From Coix lacryma-jobi var. lacryma-jobi (Eukaryota > Streptophyta > Magnoliopsida > Poales > Poaceae), in contig CM019824.1 in the NCBI GenBank assembly GCA_009763385.1, positions 156,048,357 to 156,112,356 of the forward strand: a stretch of 64,000 bases of DNA, given 5' to 3'. The notes under the pieces were generated by a model. It made no database searches. It saw nothing but the letters and a program-made list of their open reading frames with translations, and had not been told where the DNA came from. The position numbers were made by a program, and so were the translations under genes. The first letter of the stretch is position 1, and each line of letters opens with the position of its first letter. Below are positions 11,746 to 23,319 of this stretch, piece by piece.

Positions 11746-14149
11746 CCCCCGAGAACGTGCGTGGGCATCCTCCAGATGCGCCTCCAAGCCAGCGAACTGG
11801 CCCTCGACGCGCTTTACCTCCACCCGGAGCCGCTCGTTCTCCTCGGCCATCAGCGCCATCCGGTCAAGGGCGAGCTTACGCTCCTCCCCGACTTTCAACA
11901 GGAGCTACAGACAAACAACGACCAGAATGAACAAAAGCCATTTAAAGGTAAACAATAACAGGTAAAATGTGCATACCTATATCTTCTCCAGCAACTTCGA
12001 CGCGTCTCCGATGACGGCGTCCGTCGCTGCGCTCGCCGCCTCGTCATCAATCTCGACGACCTCATCGCCATCGACGCGGAAGCGACGAATAGGACGCCGA
12101 TGCGGGTCCTCCTCCGGACGCTCGATCTCCTCGATCTCCGGCGAGGCAGGCGGCGCCACCTTCATCTTTGTCCCCCGGGCGTGACGACCCAAGGACCCGG
12201 CCGCCGGAGCCGCAGCACTTCCGGCTGCGACGCCTCCTCCAGAACCTCCCCCAGGCGTTGGGGACGCCCGTCGCTCCGCCTCCCGAGGCTCAAGGACTTC
12301 GGACGCCTCCGGCTGCTCCGCCCCCGAGGCTCGGGGACTGTGGACGCCTCGACGTCCACCGCCGCCTCTGACGCCTCCTCCGGCACGGCCGACTTCGCCG
12401 ACCCGCCAATGTTCGCCTCCACCGGTGGGCTTGTCTCCCTCCGACCACCGCCCTCGGTGTCTGACAACTTTGCGGCATCCGCCGACCTGCAAAGGGCATG
12501 GACACATCGTCAACACCCAGATCCGACCAGGGTAAGAATCATAAGATGAGTAGGGGATACTTACAGGCCCGACACTTTCTTCTCTCGAGAAAAGCGACGA
12601 GAGCGTGGACGTGCGCCACTGCCTGCGGACTCCTCTTGCGGCTTGGGCGCACCAGTCGCCCCGCGAGACGACTCCCGGGTCTCCGACGCCTGCTGCGGCG
12701 TCCCCGTCTCCTTCGGCTTCGGCTTCGCCTTTGCCTTCGCCGCTCCAGCTCCGCGACCCGCCAAGGACCCCTGCCTGAAGCGAGCACTCAGTGGGACCTC
12801 ATCCTCACTGTCAGACGCATCGTCCGACCAGTCGATGACCACGCGGCGACGCTTTGCCGCCTCTTCGTCAATGGCGAAGGCGCCAACGGTCTCCAGCGAC
12901 ACCTTCTTTTTCTTTTTTGCAGGGGCGGCCTGGCGCTTTCCCTTCGGGTCAGCGCGGGCCCGCCACCCACCAGACCGGGGCTCGGGGACTCGGCTCCCCT
13001 CACCCCCGCTATCTTCGATCTCCTCCACGTCGACCTCCACCGCGCCGCGACCATCGTCGTCGACATCATCCCGCGGCGGGTCAACGCCCTTCGGCCACGC
13101 CTTCGACGGCGCTTGCGACACGAACGCCTCCCGACCCTGTGTTACAATTTTCCGGCACTGAGTATCTACTTACGTATTTTAACGAACACACACAGGGCAA
13201 AGATACTAACCTTTGGTGGAGGATACGCCAGGGAGTACGACTTCCGCAAGTACTCCAGTCTCTTCCTCTTCTACAGGTCGAACAGTGCCTCGACCCGCAG
13301 GAACACCTCCTCCGACGACAGGGCCTCCGGCGCCTCCCGCGTCTGGTCCTCCGCGTCCCCAGCGTACTCGTACGCTGGGTGCACCCTTTCCTTGCAGGGC
13401 TGGCAGCGCCTCTTGATGAAGTTCGACGCCACCACCACCCCGTCGACGCACTGCTTGTCGACCAGCTTCAGGAGCTCCTCCACCTGCTCCATTGCCGCAG
13501 CGCCGGGACGCTCCGACCACGATGGCAGCACCTTCAGCGCGAAGGACGGGTCGCACGGCGGCCTCGGCGCCTCTTGATGGATGTAGAACCACTTGGGCTT
13601 GTACTCCATCGCCTTTGAAGGCAGCGACATCGCGATGTACTTCTCCGCCATCCCATCCCGCAGCTGAAGGTACACCGACCTGACGATGTCCGACGTTCCG
13701 GTGTCGTTGATCTTCAGGCGGAAGAAGTGGTGGAAGAGGTCGAAGTGGGGCTCGATGCCTAGATACGCCTCGCAGTAATGAATGAAGACTGCGATGTGCA
13801 ACATTGTATTGGGGGTCAAGTTGCACAGCGCGACCTGGTAGTACTCCAGCAGCCCGTGGAGGAAGGGGTGGACCGGGATTCCGAACCCGCACCTGAAGAA
13901 AGCTTCGAAGACGACGAGCTCTGAAGTGTTCGGTGTCGGCCAGTCCTCCAGGTACGCCTCCCTCCAGCCTCCGGTGACGCTGTCGAGCAGCAGGCCGGAG
14001 AAGACGAGCTCCTCCAGATTCTCCCGGCAGAGAACACTCCACGTCCACCCGCGCGCCCAGCTCGGCACCTCGATGCGGTCGTAGGATTTCGCCTTTGCCG
14101 CCTTCTTCGCCTTCGCCGCGCCCCCATGAGTGCGCTTTCCGCCCGCCAT
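11665..14149 (-). pseudogene. Antisense spliced extra ORF of gypsy H (Transposase_28-like, coiled coil)
   Basis: Read on the minus strand from ATG 14149-14147. Exon 1 (14149-13211) carries the Transposase_28-like domain, related to the one at 3938-4712. GT-AG introns follow at about 13210-13137 and 12564-12487, and another near 11976-11903. Exon 2 (13136-12565) is Lys- and acid-rich; exon 3 (12486-11977) is Ala/Pro/Glu-rich; the last part is a coiled coil ending in the 27-bp repeats. Exon 1 has an in-frame TAG at 13273-13271, a probable CAG change, and exon 3 needs one frame change. Such antisense ORFs are known from Tat-lineage elements; their role is not established. Confidence 0.7.
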
Positions 14150-15249
14150 TGACGACGATGAGGTGGGGATTCAGATCTAGATCTGGGTCTATAGTGTTTT
14201 TGTGCTCGGAATCGCTCGCGCGCTCGAAGGAAGCGGAGGAGACGAGGGCTACGAGGCGAGAGCACAAGAAACAAGTGAGGAACCGCCGCCGTCCGTTTCC
14301 CCTTTTATACGGTGCGGCCCGGCCCTTCGGCTCCAGGGTTCCTAGGAACCCGAGCTCATCACGCCCACGATCGCCACGTCGCCTGCGGCAACCTCACGCG
14401 CGTGCTCGTTCCGCATCCGCTTTAATGGGCTGCTGGGCCATTGGTTTGTCAAAATGGCCTGTCCGTTCGCCCTCATTTATTTCTTCAATTTCAATTATTT
14501 TGCGCCAGTGAACGCGATACTAATGCACGGGGACTGCCTAACCCTGCTAGTTCTAATGTTCCATTTCAGAGGAACAATAAGCTCTACAGTTCATGGTCGG
14601 CGCTACAGTAACTCCCGGGGAGTGTAGATCTCCAACTTCACCCTCGGGGACTCTCCCCTCAAATTTATACTAATGCTTTTTCTTTGGCACTGCTACAAGA
14701 ACCATGCTGCTTCTTACAGCAGGCCCGGGGACTACGTGTACACACGTCATTTTTTCTTTCATAAAAATGACTCTGTTTCATGTAGGAAAATTACAAGCTT
14801 GGCACCCCGTGCCTACAGCACCTACTCCCAAGCTCGGGGACTAAGTGAATACACTTCACCTAGCGGTGAATGTGTTGTTCATCTTTTTCTTTTTTACAGC
14901 TTGATGTGGACTAGCTCGGACTTCAACCGAAATGACATCGGCTACTGGTGTCTAGCTGCGTCCAAAGTGGATACACTTCACCGGATGAAAGATCTTCAAA
15001 AATTTTCTTGCAGCACCTTGCATCCTTTTTTGCAGGACGACGCAGAATACTCCACACGGCTGCACTTCGACTACAGCTCAGGTTGTTACGTTCATGACCA
15101 GCCTAACCTGGTCGGAAGCCTACTACAAGTGCAACCGCGACCAGGCGACCTGGTCGGAAGACGCCTCCACCAACATACGACCAGACCCGACCTGCTCGGA
15201 AGACTTCACGACGCCCAGCACAATGGATGCAAAGTGCTCGGGGACTAGC
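14150..15249 (+). other. Non-coding region of gypsy H before the 3' LTR, with repeated CGGGGACT motifs
   Basis: No supported ORF. Several CGGGGACT-type blocks occur (near 14625, 14725, 14835 and 15238), the last one directly abutting the 3' LTR as its polypurine tract (GTGCTCGGGGACTAGC). The earlier blocks look like duplicated tract copies, two of them followed by similar GTG..TACAC sequence. The 5' part (about 14270-14450) would be the promoter or leader of the antisense ORF. Confidence 0.55.
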
Positions 15250-15716
15250 TGTGGGGATAATACACCCGTATACCCCCATGGCACGACTTTGGCTCTTCTA
15301 CAGATGCGGCCCAACCAGAAGGCCTTACGGCCCGCGACCAGGCCGTCGCAGCCGCCAAGGACTCTCCTGATGACTTGCTCGACAAGGAAGATCCGAATAG
15401 ATAGACCTGGATTCCTTGCCAAAAGGAACTGATTGTAATCTGTAGGATTCGGCAAGTTGTAACCCTGCTCCCCGGCTATATAAGGTGAGTAGGGATCCCC
15501 TCCAAAGCCACACCATATTCCAATCCATCAATACAAACCAGCCACCAGAACACATGACGTAGGGTATTATGGCGACTTGCCGGCCCGAACCTGTCTAAAT
15601 CGCCGTCTCTTGTCCTTGTGTTTACGCTTGGCAGACGTCTTGCACGCCTCCACCGCTCAATCTACTACATTGGGCATACCCCTCGGTAGACTATCGACCA
15701 TATTTCATCGACGACA
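15250..15716 (+). repeat. 3' LTR of gypsy H, 467 bp
   Basis: Starts TGTGGGGATAA after a G-rich polypurine tract and ends ATCGACGACA. It contains a TATA box (TATATAA, 15477-15483). No 5' partner is in the window, so the LTR boundary rests on the TG/CA ends and the adjacent polypurine tract. Confidence 0.75.
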
Positions 15717-16529
15717 GGGCAGCGACGCGTGATCCATTCCGTGTGCCCCTGCTGTTGGGTCCCACCTTGAACCGTGCACGCGTGTGCGAGGAGCGTCGAG
15801 TCTCCGTCCCCCAGTTGGCGTTTGGCAAAGCCCGTGGTTGGTTCGAATCCAATGCCATGGGCCCTGGTAATCTTGTTCCCCGCGCAAGATTGGATTTTGT
15901 GCGGTCGCGCCCCTCTTCTGTGTTTTCAGTTTTCACACGACCCCAGGACCACGAGTCAAGCCACGAGTGGCCTCCGGTCTGTTTTCCGGATCGCTGAGCT
16001 GGAGTAGCACACGGATCCATCCACACGTTTGTGTTTGTTGACTGTGGCTGACATGTGGGCTCTACATGATGTCAGCGCTCGCATGGAAGACTGCGCCATC
16101 CGTTCCAATTTTTGGCCGTAATTTATTAGTCGTGTGATCGAGGCCATCAAGCCACATACTCCCTCGGCATCGTCCTTGTGTAGTGGCTGCACGCGGGTTG
16201 CTTATCCCCTTGTGAGTCTAGTGCGGACGGGGAGCCCCTCCCGAGGATGGCGAGCCCAGGTGCCGTCGCGGCCGTGGCCGCGTGGCTTGCACCCCTGGGT
16301 GTCGCACGCCTGCCATGGCTTCGACTTGCTGCTGCACAGCTAGGCAGCAACCGAGGCAGGCAGCCCAGTTGCGTTGCTAGCCCAGCCAGCCTCTGCCCCT
16401 CTCAGCGCTGGCCTCGTCCTTCCTCATGCCGAGAATTCTTTACTCTTCCAGTGTCGGCATCGACGTCGGCCTCCTCGCGGCGGTCTTCTCACGTGGCCTC
16501 GTGGCTTCCGTTGTTGGCCAAAGGCCATA
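15717..16529. other. Unassigned sequence left of copia A
   Basis: GC-moderate sequence with only short ORFs that show no domain I recognise. It was continuous with 21699 onwards before copia A inserted. It may be a decayed gene edge or an older repeat. Confidence 0.3.
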
Positions 16530-16534
16530 CCATC

Positions 16535-16667
16535 TGTTGGAATGTGATTGGGCTCGTAGGCTGTTGGAATGTAATTGGGCTCGTGGGCCTGTCTAACGTG
16601 TCTCCACCGAGTCTATATATGTACACTGACTATGTCTGAGTAATACATCGAGTATTCGACTCTTTCA
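16535..16667 (+). repeat. 5' LTR of copia A, with a 27-bp duplication at its start
   Basis: The 106-bp LTR (16562-16667) matches the 3' LTR base for base. In front of it lies an extra 27-bp copy of the LTR start (16535-16561) with two differences. The target duplication sits outside this extra copy, so the duplication belongs to the element. TATA-like sequence lies at about 16612-16620. Confidence 0.85.
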
Positions 16668-16679
16668 TGGTATCCAGAG
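16668..16679 (+). promoter_or_regulatory. Primer-binding site of copia A
   Basis: TGGTATCCAGAG directly after the 5' LTR, complementary to initiator tRNA-Met with small differences. Confidence 0.8.
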
Positions 16680-17043
16680 AGGTTACGATTCCCGTACCTT
16701 CTGCTTCCGCACATCCAAACCCTAGCCGCCGATCCCCACGATCGGTTGGTTCTCGCCGTCGCTGGGCAACCGCTCGCCGGCCCACACGCGCGCGATCGCG
16801 CCGTAGGTTCACGCAGCCGCCGCAGAACTCTTCGCCGGCCCCGTGCACGCTCGCGTACGTACGTACTAGTACGTGTTTAGCGGGTACGTGATTAGCTGCT
16901 GCCGCCGCGTGCACCCGCGACGCGATTCGCTGCAAGCCCCACGTACGCGCTCGTACTCCTGCGACGCGACCGCGCCTCCGCCTCGTCTCGCCTCACGTGC
17001 GCGTCCCGGCCGCCGACTTGCACCGCTGCCACCGGCTGTTCTG

Positions 17044-20000
17044 ATGGCCGAGACTGAAGCTGAATGCCGGGCCCGTGAGGCATAGGAGCAGCGCGATCAC
17101 GACGCCGCCGAGGCCCGCCGTCGCCAGGCCGAGGCCGCCCGCACCACAGCTCTCGACGCCTATGAGGCCAAGCACGCCGACTTACATGCCGCCGACATCG
17201 CCGTCCTCAACATCAAGGTGCTCGTGCCGGTGGTCCTGGATCGCGCGGCCAACAACTACAATCGTTGGCGTGCCCTCTTCCTCGTCGTCCTGGGCAAGTA
17301 TGCCCTCACCGATCACGTTCTCACTAACGTGGTCAACGCTGATCGGCCTGCGTGGGTGCAGATGGACTGCACCGTCCTCACGTGGATCTACGACACGATC
17401 AACGCCGACCTGTAGCAGTCCACCATGCTGAAGAACCCCAACGCCCGCGTCGCCTGGCTTCACCTCGAGGACGAATTCCTCGGCCAGCGCGAATCGCGCG
17501 CGTGGCTGCTGTCCGCTGAGTTTCGCATGGTGAAGCAAGGATCGTCCTCCATCACGGACTTCTGTCGTCGTCTCGAGACGATGGCTGCAACCCTCCGCGA
17601 CTTCGGCGACCCCGTCGGCGACCGCACCCTCGTCCTCACGCCGCTCCGCGGCCTCAGCGGCAAATTCCGCCCCATGGTGACGAACATCAAGCTGCGCCAG
17701 CCGTTCCCGACCTTCGCGGAGGCACGCACGCTGCTGCTTCTTGAGGAAATCGACCTCAACGACGTCGTCACCGACACCGATGCCCCACCCGCTCCAGCAC
17801 CGTCGACCCTCGTCACCGACTCTCGTTCTCCTACCGGTGGTCCTTCCAGCCGTTCAGGTGGCACTCCTGCACAAGGCAGTGCCCCTAGTACCGGCCACAG
17901 TAGCTCCAGTGGTGGCCAGCGTGGCTACGGTGGTGGACAGGGAAATCGCCGCCAACGTTGTGGCCGTGGCGGCAAGCAGCAGCAGAACCAGCAGTTCCAG
18001 CAGTCCGGCGCACACCCTGCTGGTGGTCCACGCCCGCCTCCACTCCTCTACAACACGTCGGCAGGCACAGTACAGTTCTGGCCACATCCTCAGCAGCCCA
18101 CTAATGCTCCAGGAGGCGCGTACCGCCCCCAGCAGGCTGCACACGGCTGTCCCTCAGCCACAACCGCACCCCTACATGGCGCCGTATGGCTACGGTGTCG
18201 GCATCGGTGCCCCTCCCGGGTTCGGCTACGCTCCGCCACCACCGCAGCAGCAGGCGTGGACTCCCATGCATGGAGGGTCCTTCGACACATCGTCCCTCGC
18301 CAGCAACTTCAGTACCATGTCGCTGACTTCACCTGGCTCGGGCGAATGGTACGTTGACTCCGGTGCTGGCGCTCACATGGTCAACAATGTTGGTATAATT
18401 TCATCCACTCACCCTCCTTTGTCATCAAGTCATTCATCTATCATTGTTGGTAACGGGGCTTCACTTCCCGTTATCTCCGTCGGATCTCACTCGTTTTCTA
18501 CTTCACGACGTCCTTTAGTTCTTTCTAATGTTTTAGTCTCACCCAACATTATTAAGAATCTAATTTTCATTCGTCATTTTACTACCGATAACAATTGTTC
18601 TATCGAGTTTGATCCTTTCGACCTTTCTGTGAAGGACCTTCAAACACGGAGCGTGATCGCCAGGTGCAATAGCATGGGTGACCTCTACCCGTTCTTCCCG
18701 CCAGCGCCAACCAGCACCACCGCCCTCACTGCTGCTACCTCCACCACCACCCTATGGCACCGCCGCCTCGGTCATGTCGGTCATGAGGCTCTGTCCAAGC
18801 TTATTAGTTCCATGCTATTTCATGTAATAAGCGCCCTGCTAGTCATGTTTGCCACGCTTGTCAGCTTGGCCGCCATGTGCGCCTTCCTTTTAGCTTGTCA
18901 AACTCTCGTGCGCCAAAACCATTTGATTTAATACACTGTGATCTTTGGACCTCTCCTGTGGTTAGTGTGTCTGGTTACAAATACTATCTTGTTATTTTGG
19001 ATGATTGCACACACTACACATGGACATTCCCCTTACGCCTCAAATCCGACACTTTTGGTGTTCTTACTCACTTTTTTTCCTATGTGCGCACTCAGTTCGA
19101 TTCCTTCATCAAGGCAGTACAGTGCGACAACGGCCGGGAATTTGACCATTCCTCGGCCCGCACGTTCTTCCTCACTCATGGCATTGTCCTTCGCATGTCG
19201 TGCCCATATACCTCCCAACAAAATGGGCGGGCTGAACGCACTCTTCGCACTATTAATAATATTGTGTGTTCTATTTTATTTCAGACTAGTCTTTCGCTGG
19301 TTTATTGGGCTGACTCTTTACACACTGCCACCTATCTTCTCAATGGTCACCCCACCAAAACCTTAGACAGCCGCACGCCTTACTTCGCCTTATTCGGCAT
19401 GCAACCGTCATATGATCATCTTCGTGTCTTCGGCTGCGCCTGCTATCCCAACCTATCATCCACAACTCCACATAAACTTTCTCCTCGCTCCTCTCTGTCG
19501 TGTTCCTGGGGTACTCTTCCGAACACAAGGGATATCAGTGTCTTGATCTTCATTCTAATCGGATCATCGTCTCCCGTCATGTCATCTTCGACGAGACGGT
19601 GTTTCCCTTTGCCGATATGTCGACTTCGCCCCAGGATCCCTCCACACTTGATTTTTTGGATGCTGACGCTGATTCCTCTTGGACTATTGTGTCAAGAGTT
19701 GTGCATGCAGGCCACCCCGGTGGCATGGACGCCGCCCCGGGGAGCAACGGTGGCGGCGCTGCTGGTCATGGCACTGCAGGCCACAACGCTGCTGGCCACA
19801 GCAGCAGCCCAGCCACGGACAGTGGCTCTCCGATGCGCCAGGACACTCCGGTGCTGCTGCCCCTATGGACGATTCATCCCAGGCTGCTGCCAGCGGCGCC
19901 GGTCGTCCCACCGGTCGCACCACCGCCACGGCGCCGCAGCCGACCGCGCCCGTCGTCAATGCGCATGGAATGCGCACTCGCGACAAGGACGGTGTTCGCC

Positions 20001-21622
20001 ACCCCGTCGACCGTCTGAATCTTCACGCGGCAACGCTTTCTCCAGTGCCGACATCTGTTCGCACTGCTCTGGCTGACCCTGCCTGGTGCCTTGCCATGCA
20101 GGCGGAGTTCGATGCCTTGCAAGACAACAACACCTGGACTCTGGTGCCCCGACCACATGGAGTCAATCTTGTCACCGGCAAATGGGTGTTTCGTCATAAG
20201 CTCAAGTCTGATGGCTCTCTTGACCGCTACAAAGCTCGGTGGGTGCTTCGCGGTTTTACATAGCGTCCAGGTATTGACTACGATGAAATCTTCAGTCCTG
20301 TGGTCAAGCCAGCAACTATTCAGGCAGTTCTTACTTTGGCACTTTCTCGCTCATGGCCTATCCATCAACTTGATGTGAAGAATGCGTTTTTACATGGCAC
20401 CTTGAACGAGACAGTCTATTGTGCTCAACCGACTAGATTTGTTGATTCCTCCAGACCAGATCATGTGTGTCGTCTGAACAAGTCTCTCTATGGGCTGAAG
20501 CAAGCTTCACGGGCCTGGCACAGTCGGTTTGCCTCTCATATCACCTCTCTTGGTTTCACTGAGGCTAAGTCTGACACTTCATTATTTATTTATTGCCAAG
20601 GCTCTGATGTGGCGTTCTTGCTCCTATATGTTGATGATATTGTTTTGACTGCTTCCTCGACGAGTTTTCTTCAGCGGATCATCGCTGCTCTCCGCCAAGA
20701 ATTCTCCATGACCGATATGGGTGCTCTCCACCACTTCCTTGGAGTCAGTGTGCAGCGCCAGAAAGACAGTTTATTTCTATCACAACGTCAGTATATGTTG
20801 GATATTCTGGAACGTGCTGGTATGCTCAACTGCAAGCTGTGCAGCACCCCTGTGGATACCCATGCTAAGCTCTCTGCTGATGGTGTCACCGTCGCCGACC
20901 CTTCACACTATCGCAGTATTGCTGGTGCTCTTCAGTATATCACTTTCACTCGTCCAGATATTGCATATGTTGTTCAGCAGGTCTGTCTTTACATGCATGA
21001 CCCTCGGGAGCCACATCTGAGCGCTATGAAGCACATCCTGCGCTACATTCAGGGCACTTTGGACCTCAGTCTCCTTCTTCACCGGACCTCTCCAGCTGAT
21101 CTGACTGTCTACACAGATGCTGATTGGGCGGGATGTCCCGACACGCGCAAGTCGACTTTTGGCTATGCGGTGTTTCTCAGGGACAATATGATATCCTGGT
21201 CGTCTAAACGTCAGCCTACAGTGTCCAGGTCCAGCGCTGAGGCGGAGTATCAGGCTGTGGCAAATGGTGTTGCTGAGGCTTGCTGGTTGCGACAACTTCT
21301 GCAAGAGCTTCACCATCCTCTTCGCCGCGCCACTGTGGTCTATTGTGATAATATGAGTGTTGTCTACCTCTCCACCAACCCGGTTCAGCATCAGCGAACC
21401 AAGCATATTGAGATTGATCTGCACTTCGTCAGAGAGCGAGTCTCCCTCGGTGAAGTCCGTGTCCTGCACGTTCCCACTACGTCCCAGTACGCCGACATCT
21501 TCACCAAAGGTCTGCCGACGTCAGTCTTCACGGAGTTTAGGTCCAGTCTTAATGTTCGTGTTGCTTCCAGTTCCGACTGCGGGGGAGTGTTGGAATGTAA
21601 TTGGGCTCGTGGGCCTGTCTAA
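17044..21622 (+). pseudogene. Gag-pol of copia A (gag, PR, INT, RT, RNase H), disrupted
   Basis: Gag starts at ATG 17044 and has the UBN2-type domain to about 17770, then a Gly/Gln-rich tail. Frame changes occur near 18145, 18815, 19495 and 20020. The protease motif (Y-V-D-S-G-A) is at about 18351. The pre-integrase W-H-R-R-L-G-H lies near 18755. The integrase core (C-D-N-G-R-E-F at about 19125, Q-N-G-R-A-E at about 19220) ends near 19440. RT has Y-V-D-D at 20627-20638; RNase H has T-D-A-D-W and S-S-A-E-A-E-Y. In-frame TAG codons at 17083-17085, 17413-17415 and 20261-20263 all replace likely CAG. The last is confirmed by the intact F-T-Q-R-P-G motif in copia B. RT to RNase H is one long open frame from 20300. 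Confidence 0.85.
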
Positions 21623-21693
21623 CGTGTCTCCACCGAGTCTATATATGTACACTGACTATGTCTGAGTAATACATCGAGTATTCGACTCTTTCA
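21588..21693 (+). repeat. 3' LTR of copia A, 106 bp
   Basis: Identical over its full length to 16562-16667. It follows the GGGGGAG polypurine tract and is followed by the target duplication CCATC. Confidence 0.95.
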
Positions 21694-21698
21694 CCATC

Positions 21699-22409
21699 GT
21701 CCGACCGTTGTGGAGTGCTGCTACCGCCGCGCGTAAGCCAGGGGCTGAGGCTTTAGTCGGTCTCTCCACCTCCGACGAGCACCCACCAGGTACTCGAACC
21801 ACTCTTCTTCCCTTCCTTGAAGCCGAGCACCGAAAACCTAACCTCCAATGCTTTGTATTCCAATCGCAGGGATAAGGTCCATTACGACCTCTACAAATCG
21901 AAGGAATCAGATCTGAGTCTTTGCGCGCCGGTTCGTGTGTGTAGGATGCCATGGCCGGAGGGAAGTCGCAGTGTGGCCAGCGAGCGCAGAGGCGGCGACG
22001 CGGGCGACCTGGCTGGTGGCATGGAGGCTGCGACACGGGTGCCTCGAGCGACCTAGAGTCATGACCCCGTTCTCTAATTTCCTCGATTCAATTATTTCTC
22101 TGATATTCTCTTTGATCGATTCATGTATGGATGAAGTTGATTTGATTTTATAAGTTGCTTGTCTTTCTAGAGTTGGATTTGGATCCCTGCGCTGGTTTAG
22201 TCTCGGTCTTCTTGTATATTGCTCGCGGATTTAGAAAATCCTCGGTGATTTCGGGTAGGACTAAGGAGGTAGAGATAGAGAATAAATTAGGACAAATTCG
22301 ACTTCTATTTTGATCTTGACTTGCCTTGATTTCTGACTCGATGATGGAACACAAAACTGGCGTCTGAAACCTGGACTCTGCGTGAGGAGGCCGATGCCGA
22401 CTCGATTTT
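21699..22409. other. Unassigned sequence right of copia A
   Basis: Continuation of the copia A target. It includes short GC-rich ORFs without recognisable domains (for example 21817-22056), then AT-rich sequence. I see no supported gene. Confidence 0.3.
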
Positions 22410-22651
22410 GGAGAAAGGTATTGGAGGTCCGCCTGGACTGCAGGGGAGTCAGACCCGAAAACAGACCAGACGGAAAAAGAGGCAGAAATTTTACCTCTCT
22501 TTATTATTAGGTATATATATAGAGATATAGAGATTTTGGAGAAAGGTATAGGAGGTCCGCCTGGACTGCACGGGAGTCAGACCCTAATAAAAGGGGTAGA
22601 CGAAAACAGACCAGACGAAAAAGAGGTAGAAATTTTACCTCTTTATTATTA
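22410..22651. repeat. Two tandem ~120-bp copies ending in a TTTACCTCT-TTATTATT block
   Basis: Both copies run TTTTGGAGAAAGGTAT..., then GTCCGCCTGGACTGCA, then GAGG(C/T)AGAAATTTTACCTCT. Copy 1 is about 22410-22531 and copy 2 about 22532-22651. The closing block recurs near 23170 and 25330, each time next to GGTATAGATATAGA, and looks like the 5' terminus of a repeat family read on the minus strand. Confidence 0.65.
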
Positions 22652-23238
22652 CTAGGACAAATGCCCGTGCGTTGCAACGGGAGAAGAAAGAGACTCTAAA
22701 AATCTTTTAGGCTGACCCAAATTGTTAATTTTGGCAGTGGTACACGAGACTTAATGATCTCACGTCGACCCCGTCCAGGTAAATATAGAGCAACGGGGCA
22801 CGAGGCGCTCTTCTTATAGCTTGAGCTCGTGACTCGTCCGCCTTCAGCTGGTGAGGTGGTGCTAAACGCCCAGACCAAAACTGAACGAGCGCTCGTCTCC
22901 GCTCTACTGCCGCTGAGGTCTCGTGGGCTACCGAGACTGGGCCTTCAAGTTCGGGCCGATTTCGTTGCAAAGAGGACCGGGCCGAGACGAAATTCCAGCG
23001 GTCAAGAACCGTGGGCCTTTTCTTTTTGGGCCGAGCTCATCATATCCTTGCGAGATAAACAAACGAACATGTATCAGTAACATCCTATTAGTCCCATATC
23101 GGTCCACTAATCTTACGAGAATCCTAGTTGGTCAATATAAGTAGACCAGACGAAAACGACCAGACCAAAAATAGTGGAGAAATTTTGCCTCTTTATTATT
23201 AGGTATAGATTAGGTATTAGGTATAGGTATAGATATAG
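22652..23238 (-). mobile_element. Candidate non-autonomous Helitron, 587 bp
   Basis: On the minus strand the right end begins TCTATATCTATACC (ends at 23238) and the left end has an 18-bp hairpin, CCCGTTGCAACGCACGGG, ten bases before CTAG with T as the next base. A GC hairpin close to a CTAG terminus, TC at the other end and insertion between A and T are Helitron hallmarks. No Rep/helicase ORF is present. Boundaries are tentative. Confidence 0.5.
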
Positions 23239-23319
23239 ATAATAGATTTCTATTTCCATTTGTCCTTTTTCTACTTGACCAGGTTTTCAGGATTCCTATC
23301 CAAGCCGTATATGCATATA

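Larger units (their letters stand above)
8476..15716 (+). mobile_element. Gypsy element H, Tat-type, 5'-truncated, integrase missing
   Basis: Order on the plus strand: C-terminal gag, protease, reverse transcriptase, RNase H, a second RNase H-like domain, an antisense spliced ORF (11665-14149), a non-coding 3' region and the 3' LTR (15250-15716). A second RNase H and an antisense extra ORF before the 3' LTR are traits of the Tat lineage. The 5' LTR, PBS and gag N-terminus are absent, and no integrase lies between RNase H and the antisense ORF, so the copy is defective. Its left edge abuts the previous element at about 8475. Confidence 0.8.
16535..21693 (+). mobile_element. Copia element A, full-length, TSD CCATC
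   Basis: LTRs at 16535-16667 and 21588-21693 flank gag and pol. Target duplications CCATC lie at 16530-16534 and 21694-21698. PBS TGGTATCCAGAG follows the 5' LTR and a GCGGGGGAG polypurine tract precedes the 3' LTR. Short LTRs and a 5.2 kb length fit the Ale/Retrofit (Hopscotch-like) copia group; this is inference. The shared 106 bp of the two LTRs are identical, yet the coding region has three TAG codons and several frameshifts. Confidence 0.9.
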
